In this document: in pieces, positions 30,977 to 40,295 of the stretch | Position numbering within the stretch: the first letter of the stretch is position 1 | How the letters are laid out: each line of letters starts with the position of its first letter | Assembly (NCBI RefSeq): GCF_023243075.1 | Contig: NZ_JALKFZ020000033.1 | Span: 1 to 64,000 of the forward strand | Reading direction: 5' to 3' | Source of the DNA: Frankia sp. AiPa1 | GTDB lineage: Bacteria > Actinomycetota > Actinomycetes > Frankiales > Frankiaceae | DNA: 64,000 nucleotides | The notes under the pieces: model-generated | What the model saw: the letters and a program-made list of their open reading frames with translations, nothing else | The model's database searches: none | What the model was told of the DNA's origin: nothing | Program-made: the position numbers and the translations under genes

Positions 30977-33481
30977 TCAGGCGATGCGGCGCGGGTCGGA
31001 GGTGGGCTGTGGACCCGGATCGGTGGGCGGCGGCGCGGGCCGGGTGGCGGGGGTGGCGGCGCGGCGTCGCAGGTACCGACGGATCTGGGTGGCGCGCCCT
31101 GGTACCGGTGGCGGCAGTTTTTCGGTGACGAGGGTGAAGGCGGACGCTTCCTCACCGCCGACGACGAGACGGGCCGCAGCGTGGAACACACCGAGGTTGG
31201 CCAGGTCGTGCACGCCGAGCCGGGGCTCGGTATGACGGGCGAGCCGTTTGGCGTCCTCCGGACTCACCGTGAAATAGATTTTCGAGCGCGCGTTGGCGCC
31301 GATGCTCTCTTCCAAATGCCGAGGCAGCTGGGTAAGGTTTTGATGGGCCAACGTGAGTGACAGCCGATAGCCGCGGGCGGCGGCGAGCATGTCCTCCAAC
31401 GCGTACGGAAGCGTCAGAAAATTGTGCGCCTCATCCAAATACAAACTGGCGTCCGGCCTTTTGCTTTGGGGTAGGCGGGCACGGCGGGTGGTGGTCTGCC
31501 AGACCGCGGACACGACGATCGAGCCCATCAGCGCCGCGGTCTCGACGCCGAGGGCGTCTTGGGCGATGCGGACCAGGCAGACCCCGCCGTTGTTCAGCAC
31601 CTGGTCCATGTCGACGGTCGAGGGGCCGGCGGCGATCGCGGCCCGCACGAACGGCCGCAGCAGAAAGCCCCTGAGTTTGTTCATGAGTGGGGCGACGACA
31701 TGGCCGCGGGCGGCATCCGAGAGGGCTTCGTACCAGGTCCAGAAGCCGGCGAGGATGTCGTCGTCGATCTCCCCGAGTGCCCGGTGCCGGTAGGCGGTGT
31801 CGGTGAGCAGTTTCGGCAGGTCGGTCAGGACGGGAATGCCGGGTTGGGCGGCGAGGGTGAGCAGGCCGGCGCGGAAGATGTCCTCGGTGCGCGGCCCCCA
31901 GGAGTCCGCATACACCCGGGAGAAGATCGACACGAGGTTGTCGACGGCCCGGCCCCGGTCAGGTTGGTCCAGCGGGTTCAGGCACGGGGGCCGGCCCGCC
32001 GATTCGGCGTCGAACAGGACGAGCCGGTCGAGGGCGTCGGTCGGGTAGCGGGCGAGGATGTCGATGATCTGGTCGCCTTTCGGGTCGACGTTGACCACGC
32101 CCCGGCGGGCGGTGATGTCGTCGAGGGTCATGCGGGCGAGGAGTTCGGATTTGCCGGCGCCGGTCGCGCCGAGGACGTGCAGGTGGTGGCGGGCGTCCGG
32201 GACGCGTAGGCCGACCGGCCGCGGGTGCCCGGCGTCGGTTCGTCCGAGCGGGCGGACGTTCGGGCCGGGGCCGGCGACACCGGGCGGTGGGGCGATCGCC
32301 TTGGCGCCGGCGCGTTGCAGGCCGGGGGTCGCCTCGTCGACCGGAAGGTGTGCCAATGCGGCGAGTTCGGTGACCGAGAGCAGGTCGCCGCGGTCGAACT
32401 GGCGGGCGGCGAGGAGGGGCAGCGGGCGGCGCAGACGGACGCGGCGGAAATGGTTGTGGTCGCCGTAGGCGGCGAAGGCGCTGGCGAGAGCGTGCGCCCG
32501 GCCGCGTAGCTGGCTGGCTGTCTGGGCGGTCGTGGTGGTGTCGGTGTGCTCGTCGAGGACCGCGGCGATGGCGTAGCGGACGCGGACCTCGTAGGGGGCG
32601 CCGCGCTGTTTGGTGACGATGGCGCGGTCTTCCGCGGACAGGGCCAACGACGTCTGCGGATCGACCTTCGCCGTGGTGGCTGTCCGACGGCGCTGCCGGG
32701 TACGGCCGGTGTGGGGGGTGAGCAGGTCGAGCAGCCCGCCGATCAGATGCGTCGACCCGCCGGTACGCAGCCGGCGGGCGGCGCGGCGGGATCGTGCGAC
32801 GCGGCGGCCGGTGATGGGGCGGGCCAGGATCTGCACCGCCGCCCGCTGGGTACGTGCCAGGCTGCCGGGTGCGCCGAGCAGCGCGCGGATCGGATCAGCA
32901 TCATGATCGACGCGGATGGGGAGCGCTTCAGGTCGGGCGAGGCGTAGTTCGCCGCCGGCAGCGAGGAGGCGCCGGCCGGGCCGGGCGGTGACGGGGAGCG
33001 GTGCGCGGGCGGGCGTGGAGTGGGTGTGCGCGCCGGGCCAGGCCGCCTCGACGGCGCGTTCGACCATGCCAGCGGGGACGACGCCGGGCACCCAGATCTG
33101 GATACGGACCCCGTCGGCGGTGAACTGGTACTCCCAGACGAGGTGCGGCTGGCCGATCAGCCGTCGCCAGGACGGCCGCAGCAGGCCGAGTAGGTTCGCC
33201 CACAGCGCGGGCCCGCCTGCCGGGTCGACGGTGGGCGGGGCGAGCACGGTCACGAGACGGGCGCCGGCGATCAGCCGCTGCTGGTAGCGGCGGCGTATCC
33301 GCCGGCGCCCGGTGAGCAGGCCGGCGACGGTGAGGGTGAGCAGCGGGCCGGCGACGGGCCCCCAGGCCAGTGCCCCCGCGCTCAGCTGGGCGAGGATCTG
33401 GTGCAGGAAGCCTGCGGGGTCGGTCAGGTAGGCGGTGAGCGGTGAGGATGGTGTGGCGGGCGCCGCTGTGAGCAGATCCAT
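30977..33481 (-). CDS. VirD4/TraD-like T4SS coupling ATPase
   Basis: ATG 33481 is chosen because GGAG lies nine bases upstream; ATG 33496 lacks a site. The 834-residue protein begins with a hydrophobic region (residues 25-55), then a basic linker. The RecA-like motor follows, with Walker A GATGAGKS near residue 440 and Walker B SLYLDEAHNFL near residue 680. NVDPKGDQII and LTLAHQNLTQLP lie in the motor. Coupling proteins bring the relaxosome to the channel and pump DNA. It follows virB4 by 28 bp. The Pro-rich tail after the motor may recruit substrate. Strong assignment within actinobacterial T4SS. Confidence 0.88.
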   Translation of the reverse strand: MDLLTAAPATPSSPLTAYLTDPAGFLHQILAQLSAGALAWGPVAGPLLTLTVAGLLTGRRRIRRRYQQRLIAGARLVTVLAPPTVDPAGGPALWANLLGLLRPSWRRLIGQPHLVWEYQFTADGVRIQIWVPGVVPAGMVERAVEAAWPGAHTHSTPARAPLPVTARPGRRLLAAGGELRLARPEALPIRVDHDADPIRALLGAPGSLARTQRAAVQILARPITGRRVARSRRAARRLRTGGSTHLIGGLLDLLTPHTGRTRQRRRTATTAKVDPQTSLALSAEDRAIVTKQRGAPYEVRVRYAIAAVLDEHTDTTTTAQTASQLRGRAHALASAFAAYGDHNHFRRVRLRRPLPLLAARQFDRGDLLSVTELAALAHLPVDEATPGLQRAGAKAIAPPPGVAGPGPNVRPLGRTDAGHPRPVGLRVPDARHHLHVLGATGAGKSELLARMTLDDITARRGVVNVDPKGDQIIDILARYPTDALDRLVLFDAESAGRPPCLNPLDQPDRGRAVDNLVSIFSRVYADSWGPRTEDIFRAGLLTLAAQPGIPVLTDLPKLLTDTAYRHRALGEIDDDILAGFWTWYEALSDAARGHVVAPLMNKLRGFLLRPFVRAAIAAGPSTVDMDQVLNNGGVCLVRIAQDALGVETAALMGSIVVSAVWQTTTRRARLPQSKRPDASLYLDEAHNFLTLPYALEDMLAAARGYRLSLTLAHQNLTQLPRHLEESIGANARSKIYFTVSPEDAKRLARHTEPRLGVHDLANLGVFHAAARLVVGGEEASAFTLVTEKLPPPVPGRATQIRRYLRRRAATPATRPAPPPTDPGPQPTSDPRRIA

Positions 33482-33509
33482 GGTTACGATCTCCATACGG
33501 CTACGGCGG

Positions 33510-35399
33510 TCAGGCGGGGTCGAGGTAGATCTGGCCGTCGGGATCGGCCGGGTCATCCGGTGCGGCGAGATCGAAGAAGCCGTCGTCGTCCCCGTTATGG
33601 GGGCCAGCGGCGAGTTCAGCCGGGTTCGTCGTGATCAGGGCGTGTTCGGCCTGCGAGGCGAGGGCATGGAAGGCGACCCGCTGGGCGCCCGCCGCAAGCA
33701 GTCCTTGTCCGCGGTCGGCGGACAGCAGGAACTGCCGCTCGCCCTGGGACAGGTCAAAAACCTGAGTGATCTCGTCGATCGCCTGCGGTGCCTGGCGCAG
33801 CAAGATCTGCGTGGCCGCGTTGGTGACGATCGCCTTACCAAGATCGCTCGCCAGCACGTCACCCGTGTCCTGGGTCGCGACGGTCAGCCCGGACCACGAT
33901 TTCCGCGCTGACTTGGCCATCCGGAACAGGAAGTCGGCGCCGGCGGGTTGGCGCATGAGCAGCCATGCCTCGTCGACCACGACCAGGCGGGGACGGCGGT
34001 CGGCGGGGTTTGACACTCGCCGCCACACGGCGTCGAGAACGAGCAGCGTCCCGATCGGCTTCAGCTCTTCGGCCAGGTCGCGCAGCGAGTAGACGACGAG
34101 GTGGCCGTCGCCGCGTCCGGTGGTCGGCCCGTCGAACAGGCCGGAGAACGCCCCGGCGGTGAACGGGTGCAACCGTGCGCCGAGCGCAACCGCCGCCGGC
34201 TCCTCGGAAGCGGCGAGCGTGGCCGCGAGATCGGCCAGCAGCGGTGCCGGCCGGCCCCAGCTGCGTGGGTCGGAACTGATCCCCGCCGCCTGGTAGGTCG
34301 CGGTGATCGCGACGTCGAGCGCTGCCCGTTCGGCCGCCGTCAGCTGGCCGACGAGCACGGCGATGACGGTGTGCAGGAACAAGCTGCGGCGCACGAGCGC
34401 GTCGCGGGGGGCGGTGCGCCGGCCGTCGGGGGTGGTCTGGATGGGCAGGTCGAACGGGTTGATCCGCACCCCGTCAGCGCCGAGGTGCAGGTAGTTGGCA
34501 CCGACCGCGGTGGCGAGCCGGGCGTATTCGTCTTCGGGGTCGACGACGTGGACCTCGATGCCCCGGTAGAGGCTGCGCAGGAGTTCGAGCTTGACCAGAT
34601 AGGACTTCCCCGCGCCGCTGCGGCCGAGGATCACAGCGTTGTGGTTGTCGACGTCGCCGAACCGGTCCCAGTGCACCAGCCCATTGCTGGCGACGTTGAG
34701 CCCGTAGAACACCCCGGTCGGGGCGAGCGACGTCGGGTCGGCGGGCGGCAGGTCCGGGCTGGTGAACGGAAACGCCGCGGACAGAGCCGCGGTGTCGAAG
34801 GTGCGCCGCATCCGCACCTGGTCCAGGCCCAACGGCAGGGTGCTCACCCAGCCCTGGAGGGACCGGTAGCTGACCGGTTTGGCGTCCAGCAGCAGACTGG
34901 CCGCCAGCGCCCGCACCGCGGCCACCTCGTCCGCCAGCTCGCTTTCGCTGGTCGCGTGGACGGTGAGGTACAGGCCAAGTCTGAAGAGCTTGCCTTCGCC
35001 GCGGGCGACCCGGGCGGACAGGTCGTAGGCGTCCTCGGTCGCGGCCTCGACCTGCGGGTCTACCAGCCGGCCCTTCTCGTCGCCGAGTTGCCGGCCGGAT
35101 TCCAGCTTCGATAGCTGCCGGCGCAACCGGTTCGCCGCGGTGACCGGGTCGATCGGCTCGACATGCACCGCCACGTCGACCCGGCCCGGGTAGGTCAGCA
35201 GCGGGGCGAGCCAGCCGGCGTGCACCTCGCGGGGATAGCCGGTGATCGCCATCGTGGCCAGGAAGTCCCCGCCGACTTCCAGATGACGGGGCGCGATCGA
35301 CAGCGCGTCCGGCACGAACGCCGCCGTGGCGGCCTCCACCGGCTGCGAGGCCCCGCCGACGGTCATCCCGCCTGCCCGGCGTCGGGTGCGCCGGCTCAT
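33510..35399 (-). CDS. VirB4-like T4SS ATPase
   Basis: ATG 35399 overlaps the stop of the upstream gene (ATGA), giving 629 residues. An N-terminal CagE/TrbE-like domain (LATMAITGYPREVHAGWL) leads into the ATPase core. Walker A GRSGAGKS is near residue 257, VVDPEDEYARL follows, and Walker B RLVVVDEAWLLM is near 470. TVATQDTGDVLASDLG and the C-terminal QVFDLSQGERQFLL complete the core. VirB4 proteins drive assembly of the mating channel at the inner face of the membrane. The gene order with PrgI/SCO6880 upstream and VirD4 downstream is typical of actinobacterial T4SS. The acidic tail is unusual but not alarming. Confidence 0.9.
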   Translation of the reverse strand: MSRRTRRRAGGMTVGGASQPVEAATAAFVPDALSIAPRHLEVGGDFLATMAITGYPREVHAGWLAPLLTYPGRVDVAVHVEPIDPVTAANRLRRQLSKLESGRQLGDEKGRLVDPQVEAATEDAYDLSARVARGEGKLFRLGLYLTVHATSESELADEVAAVRALAASLLLDAKPVSYRSLQGWVSTLPLGLDQVRMRRTFDTAALSAAFPFTSPDLPPADPTSLAPTGVFYGLNVASNGLVHWDRFGDVDNHNAVILGRSGAGKSYLVKLELLRSLYRGIEVHVVDPEDEYARLATAVGANYLHLGADGVRINPFDLPIQTTPDGRRTAPRDALVRRSLFLHTVIAVLVGQLTAAERAALDVAITATYQAAGISSDPRSWGRPAPLLADLAATLAASEEPAAVALGARLHPFTAGAFSGLFDGPTTGRGDGHLVVYSLRDLAEELKPIGTLLVLDAVWRRVSNPADRRPRLVVVDEAWLLMRQPAGADFLFRMAKSARKSWSGLTVATQDTGDVLASDLGKAIVTNAATQILLRQAPQAIDEITQVFDLSQGERQFLLSADRGQGLLAAGAQRVAFHALASQAEHALITTNPAELAAGPHNGDDDGFFDLAAPDDPADPDGQIYLDPA

Positions 35400-36709
35400 C
35401 GGGGCTCTCCGGCGCGTCGCGCCGACCGGCGCGGGCGTCGCACGGGCGGGCTGGGAGCTGGCGGGACCCAAGCGTCCAGGCCGGCGGAGTCGTCGGGGTC
35501 TTCGGGGTCGAACGGGCCGTCCCAGCCGTCACCGTCGAGAGAATCGCCGTAGCCAGAGCCGACCGCCGAGGCCAGGTCCTCGGCATCGGAAGCATCCCTG
35601 ACGTCGCCGCCGTCGTCGTACGTGTCGTCGTCCGGGTAGCTGTCGGGGAGATCGGCGGTGATGACCTCGTCGGGCGCGGCGAGCGCGGCGGGCGGCACCC
35701 GGCCGGCGGGGTTGCAGGCGGCGGCGAGCACGCTGGTCGCCGTCCCCGCGTCCAGCGCGGTGACCACGATCCCGGCCGGCGCCAGCAGATCGGTGGCTTC
35801 CGCCAGGCGCCGCGCCAGACGGGTGTGGGCGGCTCGGCGAGTGGCCGCCCCGGCGCGGCGGGCATCGCGGGCCGCCGCCCGCCGGCCCGACAGGGCGGCC
35901 AGCGGGGAGGCGCCGCCCAGCCCGTCGACCGGGCCGGCACTTACGAGCGGTTCGCGCAGGACCAGCAGCACCTGACGGGTCAGTAGCTGCATCTCGGCGG
36001 CGAGCCCGGCCAGATAGGTGGCGTGTTCGCGGGCCGCCTGCGCGAGCGCTGGGTGGGGCAGCAGGTCGGCGGCCTCGTCGAGCTGCTGGATCTGGTCGGT
36101 CAGGTCAGCGGGCATCGCCCGCACCAGGATCTGCACCGGGGCGGTCAACGAGTGCAGGTAGCGGGCGAACACGGCGACGAGCCCGTCCTGCTCCTCCGGC
36201 GTTTTGAGACTGAAGTTCACCGTGGACACGACCGCGACCATCGCGAGTCCGTCCGTCCCCAGATCGATCACCCCGACCCCGCCCTGGGAAGCGACGGTGC
36301 GGGCCGGCAGCCGCAACGGCACCGCCGTCTGCGCGCCGGCCGACCGGCGAGTGTCGGGGGTGCCGGTGGCGCGGGCGGCGAGCCACGCCGGGGGCGGGGG
36401 CACGCCCTCGGGGGCGTTGATCCGCTGACGGGGGCTGGTCCTGTGCCGGACCACGGCGACCAGGAGCCGATCGAAACTGAGGCCGTCGCGCTGGCCAAGC
36501 ACCAAGATGCCGGCAAATACGGCGACCGGGACTGCGAGCAGCGCGAACACCGCCAGCGGCAGCACCGCGTGCGTGACGGTCCAGGCGAGATAGAGCCCGG
36601 CGGCGGTGAGCACGAGCAGGAGCACCTGCCGGGCGGTCAGATCCGCGATCACTCTGTCCTCGCGATCGACATCAGCAGGAATCCTGACGGGATGTGTCAT
36701 GTCAAACAC
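35396..36709 (-). CDS. PrgI/SCO6880-family T4SS inner-membrane protein
   Basis: 437 residues. The start may be GTG 36709 or ATG 36700; the GGAAAG site lies between ideal spacings for either. VRIPADVDREDRVIADLTAR precedes two adjacent membrane helices (LLLVLTAAGLYLAWTV, LPLAVFALLAVPVAVFAGIL), the PrgI/VirB3-like module. The long soluble part (GVIDLGTDGLAMVAVVSTVN) is the SCO6880-type domain, and the C-terminal 80 residues are acidic and Pro-rich. It overlaps virB4 by 4 bp, implying translational coupling, and probably anchors VirB4 to the membrane. Confidence 0.85.
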   Translation of the reverse strand: MFDMTHPVRIPADVDREDRVIADLTARQVLLLVLTAAGLYLAWTVTHAVLPLAVFALLAVPVAVFAGILVLGQRDGLSFDRLLVAVVRHRTSPRQRINAPEGVPPPPAWLAARATGTPDTRRSAGAQTAVPLRLPARTVASQGGVGVIDLGTDGLAMVAVVSTVNFSLKTPEEQDGLVAVFARYLHSLTAPVQILVRAMPADLTDQIQQLDEAADLLPHPALAQAAREHATYLAGLAAEMQLLTRQVLLVLREPLVSAGPVDGLGGASPLAALSGRRAAARDARRAGAATRRAAHTRLARRLAEATDLLAPAGIVVTALDAGTATSVLAAACNPAGRVPPAALAAPDEVITADLPDSYPDDDTYDDGGDVRDASDAEDLASAVGSGYGDSLDGDGWDGPFDPEDPDDSAGLDAWVPPAPSPPVRRPRRSARRAGEPR

Positions 36710-38947
36710 TCACTTTCCGGGGTGGGGTGGACGGGAACGGCGTGGCATGTCCGGCAACAGCAGCTGCTGGTGGCGCGGCGGCACCGGCCGGGGCCGCGCA
36801 GTCGGCGGCCGGGCCGGCGGTGCCGCGGGCGTGGCCGGTCGGGGACGGGCGGCGCGTTCCAGGCCCTCCAACGGCAGGGCGTACTGGCCCGTACGGTCAG
36901 GGCGCAGACCCTGGTAAGGGTCGAAGGGCAGCTCCAGTTGCCGGCCCTGCCTGCCCCCTCGGACGGGCGTCGAACGGCCCGACGGTGGGGAGGCTGCCGG
37001 CGGCCGAGCCGGACGGGGGGTACGGCGTAGGCCCTCCAACGGCAGGGCGTACTGCCCCCTGCGGTCCGGGCGTATGCCCTTGTAAGGGTCGAACGGCAGT
37101 TCCAGCTGTCGGCCTCTGTTCCTCGCCGGCCTCCCACTGCCTTGTCGTCCGGCGCCGGACGACGAAGGACGGGTCGGTGGCGTGGCGGGCGGCCGGTCGG
37201 TCTGATCGACCTCGAACGGCAGCAGAAGTTGATCGTCACGGTCAACCCACTGGCCACGGTCGCGGTACAGCCACCGCCCGCCCGGCCCGACCGCCTCGTC
37301 GAACGGGATGGTCAGCTGTCGATGGCGCGGGCGGCCCTTGGGCGCACCCGGCCGGGGGGCCTGGCGAGGAGCGCCGCGGGGCGTCGCCGGGCGGCGGACC
37401 CGGGGCACACGGGTCAGGGGCAGAAGCAGCTGGCCGTTCGCGTCGGCCTGCACCTTCTCGTACGGGTCCGCCGACCCGCGGTTTCGACGCCCACCCCGCC
37501 CGACACCGCGGCCCCTGCCACCCCTGCGTGCCACACCCGCGCGGGCACCAGCTCTGCCCCCGAGCAGGCCCATGGCGCGGCCCATGACGTAGCCGCGGAC
37601 GATCCGACCGACCAGGCTGGAACGGCCACCGCCCATCCGCGGCGCCAACCAGAACGGAATCTTCACCAGAAAATAGATCATGGTGATGGCGGCGAGCATA
37701 TTGACGATGCCGTCCGGTGACGGGCCCAGCAATGTGAATCCGCCCGGCGCGAAAAACGTTTTGAACGACGCGAGGAGCACCAGCGCCTGAGCGACCTGAA
37801 TCGCCAGGCAGCCGCTGAACGCCCGCCACCACCAGAACGCGATCCGTTCGGTCTGCGGAAGAGCATGCCCGGCCAGAGCCAGCGGTGCGGCACCGATCAG
37901 GATCACCGTGATCGCGACCCGCGCGATGTAGGTGCACAGCAGCACCACGATCGATCCCGAGAGGAACAGACCGAGGAAGATGATGAAAATGCTTTTGCCG
38001 AGGTTCCCCGGTGTCGGTGAAAGCGCCGAGAGAACGATGTTTCGTAGTTGTATGGAGGTGGAGTTCGGGTCCACACCTCCGGAGAGGATCGCGGCCGGCA
38101 GCGGGTTCGCGAGCTCGATCATTTTTCCGGCCAGGAACTGGGACAGGCCCGCCGCGAGGAAACCCAGGGGAATGCGGGGAGCGATCTCCTTGATGGTCGT
38201 GCGGTGCTGAACGGTACCGATCGACATGATCGTGATTCCGCCGGCCATGATGAGGACGCCATAGGCCGCGACGGTGATGGTCCACGAGGTGGTCCACATC
38301 TGGCCGATCGCCGGAAGCTGTGACGGCGTCGGTGTGGTCAGCAGGGTTTTACCCAACAGGTCCAGCAGCGGATTGAGCGCGGCCGTGACCAGTTTCCGGA
38401 AAAACGAATTGATCGCCCCGGTGATCGCGTCGGTGATCCAACCGGTGATCCCGCCACCGCCACCGTCGTCGCTGTCGGGTGCCGCCGGCGTGGTGTGCAC
38501 GGACGGCGGCTGCGCTGGAGTCGTCGGCTGGGCGGTACCACCGCCGCTGTTGCCGCTGCCGCTGCCGCTGGTGCCGGTGGGGGGCACGTCCCAGGCGAAG
38601 GGCAGACTCCCCGCGGGGCTGGGGGGCGCCGTCGGGGCGGCCGGGCTGCTAGTGGAGCTGCCGCCCGGGGGCGTGGGGGAAGGCCCCGGTGCCGGGTCTG
38701 GTGTGGGCCTGCTCGGTGCGGGTGTGGCTGCGGACGGAGCCGCTGCCGGTGCTGGGGCGGCCTGCGCGGCCGGTGCCAGCATCGAGGCGACGACGAACAG
38801 CAGAAGCAGGAGTGCCGCCGCCCTGACCAGCCACAGACCACGCCCCCACGGCCCCCCGCGAGGGCCGTGGGCCGAACGTGCCCCGCGGGCGCGGGACACC
38901 TCCGACCGGTCGTGGCTACGGGTCTGGGCGGCGCAGACGGCGGCCAC
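36710..38947 (-). CDS. VirB6/TrbL-like channel protein with QLxLP-repeat tail
   Basis: 745 residues from GTG 38947. A long signal region (LVRAAALLLLLFVVASMLAP) is followed by a Pro/Ser/Thr-rich extracellular segment to about residue 165. A multi-pass core of about six helices runs to residue 430 (ISIGTV, FIIFLGLFLSGSIVVLL, FLVKIPFWLAP). The basic, Pro-rich tail of about 300 residues repeats a short motif: GQLLLPL, RQLTIPF, DQLLLPF, RQLELPF twice, GQYALPLE twice and QQLLLPD. VirB6-like proteins form the inner-membrane pore. The repeat tail is not a known VirB6 feature; QLxLPF-like peptides resemble sliding-clamp binding motifs (compare QLSLPL in Hda). Confidence 0.85.
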   Translation of the reverse strand: MAAVCAAQTRSHDRSEVSRARGARSAHGPRGGPWGRGLWLVRAAALLLLLFVVASMLAPAAQAAPAPAAAPSAATPAPSRPTPDPAPGPSPTPPGGSSTSSPAAPTAPPSPAGSLPFAWDVPPTGTSGSGSGNSGGGTAQPTTPAQPPSVHTTPAAPDSDDGGGGGITGWITDAITGAINSFFRKLVTAALNPLLDLLGKTLLTTPTPSQLPAIGQMWTTSWTITVAAYGVLIMAGGITIMSIGTVQHRTTIKEIAPRIPLGFLAAGLSQFLAGKMIELANPLPAAILSGGVDPNSTSIQLRNIVLSALSPTPGNLGKSIFIIFLGLFLSGSIVVLLCTYIARVAITVILIGAAPLALAGHALPQTERIAFWWWRAFSGCLAIQVAQALVLLASFKTFFAPGGFTLLGPSPDGIVNMLAAITMIYFLVKIPFWLAPRMGGGRSSLVGRIVRGYVMGRAMGLLGGRAGARAGVARRGGRGRGVGRGGRRNRGSADPYEKVQADANGQLLLPLTRVPRVRRPATPRGAPRQAPRPGAPKGRPRHRQLTIPFDEAVGPGGRWLYRDRGQWVDRDDQLLLPFEVDQTDRPPATPPTRPSSSGAGRQGSGRPARNRGRQLELPFDPYKGIRPDRRGQYALPLEGLRRTPRPARPPAASPPSGRSTPVRGGRQGRQLELPFDPYQGLRPDRTGQYALPLEGLERAARPRPATPAAPPARPPTARPRPVPPRHQQLLLPDMPRRSRPPHPGK

Positions 38948-38949
38948 GG

Positions 38950-39342
38950 TCAGCCGCCGACGATCTGCTTGAGGATCTCCACCACGACCGGGGCGAGCGC
39001 GGCGAGCCCGTACCCCCAGGCGGCGTTACGAAGGCTGTCCTTCGCCTTGTTGATCTCTCCCGGATCGCCGTTGGAGATCAGATACCGCACCCCGCCGATG
39101 GACAGGAACACCGTCGACAACAGCGCGATAATCCCCATGATCCAATTTCGGATGTTGTTCAGGACCGTGTTGAGGTCCGGTGCCACGGCACCGCCCTGGG
39201 GCACGGCCGCGAACGCCGTGTCTCCGACGAGCACGAGCACGCCGATCGCGACGACCAGCACCAGGGCACGCCATGCCAGGCCACGCGTATGTCCCCGGCG
39301 CGCGCCGGCCGGCCGGTCACGGCTGGGGGTGTCCGGGGTCAT
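38950..39342 (-). CDS. VirB2/pilin-like T4SS small membrane protein
   Basis: 130 residues; ATG 39342 overlaps the previous stop (ATGA). After a basic N-terminus, a first helix (WRALVLVVAIGVLVLVGDTA) ends in AFAA, a likely signal-peptidase site. The mature part has DLNTVLNNIRNWIMGIIALL, VGGVRYLIS-like sequence and LAALAPVVVEILKQI, two helices flanking a short loop. This is the TrbC/VirB2-like T4SS pilin fold of Gram-positive elements. It is immediately followed by the VirB6-like gene in the operon. Confidence 0.8.
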   Translation of the reverse strand: MTPDTPSRDRPAGARRGHTRGLAWRALVLVVAIGVLVLVGDTAFAAVPQGGAVAPDLNTVLNNIRNWIMGIIALLSTVFLSIGGVRYLISNGDPGEINKAKDSLRNAAWGYGLAALAPVVVEILKQIVGG

Positions 39343-40238
39343 GCCGGCACCCCCACGGCCGTCAGCGCCGCCGCGCCTATGAGGGGACGCAGTCCCGCCG
39401 TGCCGGGAGGCGGTCCGGGCGCGCGCCCCGGCCCGCCTGGCTCGTCGGTGCTCTGGGGGGCGCGGCGGGTGCTGGCCGGGCCGACGGTGAGGTGAGCGAC
39501 CAGGCGCTGCTCGGCCTGGGTGCGCAGCCGGGACGCGCGGCGGGGCGCGAGGGCGTGGCGGGCAGCCCAGGCGCTGACCGGCATCTCACCGAGACGCGTC
39601 GCGGCGATCAGGTCGGCTTCGGTCTCACTCAGGACACCCGCGGCGACCATGCTGGTAAGGACCTGCTCGGGACCGCCCAGACCCGAATCGGACCGGGACT
39701 CGGCCTCGGCGAGGGTCTGGAACAGGTCTGGGTCGGCCTGCGGGATCTCGCACTGCGCGACGGTCAGGGCAAGCCCCGCCCGGTAGGCCGCCCAGCGCAG
39801 CCGGACCGCGATCCGCGGCAGGTCCAACCGGATACTGGCTGCCGCTTCGAGCCAGCCGGTGAGCACCTCGGCCTGCACATCGGCGGGATCGAGATCACTG
39901 TGCCCGCCGAGCCGCGCGCAGACCGCGTACAGGGCTGGTAGCGCCATCCCGGCGGCGCCGACCGTCCAGCTGTCGCCGTAGCGGCGGGAACGACGCAGGA
40001 GCACCGCCCACGCGCCGTCGCGGACCGCCTGCGGGCAGGACGCGGCCAGCAGCAGGTCACGCAACTCGTCCAACGCCACCGGCCGTGCCGGCAGGCCCGC
40101 CACCGTCGAACCGTCCAGCGCCAACGGCGTCGGCCCGGCGACGAGGAGACCAAAGCAGTTCCGCAACGTCGCCAGCGGCAACACGGACGCGCCCCGACTG
40201 GCCGGTCTCACGGGAGAAGGAAATGTTCCATCGGGCAT
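39339..40238 (-). CDS. Sigma-factor-like regulatory protein
   Basis: ATG 40238 is preceded by GAAAGGGTGG; 299 residues. A region of about 130 residues (DELRDLLLAASCPQAVRDGA, RWAAYRAGLALTV) resembles a helical sigma-2-like core. The segment AGVLSETEADLIAATRLGEM, followed by VSAWAARHALAPRRASRLRT, looks like a sigma region 4 helix-turn-helix. It is first in the conjugation operon, facing the iteron region at 40296-40674, so it may control transfer genes. The tail is Pro-rich. A DNA-binding role is inferred; it is not a canonical sigma factor because conserved core-binding residues are not obvious. Confidence 0.6.
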   Translation of the reverse strand: MPDGTFPSPVRPASRGASVLPLATLRNCFGLLVAGPTPLALDGSTVAGLPARPVALDELRDLLLAASCPQAVRDGAWAVLLRRSRRYGDSWTVGAAGMALPALYAVCARLGGHSDLDPADVQAEVLTGWLEAAASIRLDLPRIAVRLRWAAYRAGLALTVAQCEIPQADPDLFQTLAEAESRSDSGLGGPEQVLTSMVAAGVLSETEADLIAATRLGEMPVSAWAARHALAPRRASRLRTQAEQRLVAHLTVGPASTRRAPQSTDEPGGPGRAPGPPPGTAGLRPLIGAAALTAVGVPA

Positions 40239-40295
40239 TACTGCCACCCTTTCGCTGTCACGGAAATGCGGACAGCTCCCAGGACGCCACGCCAC

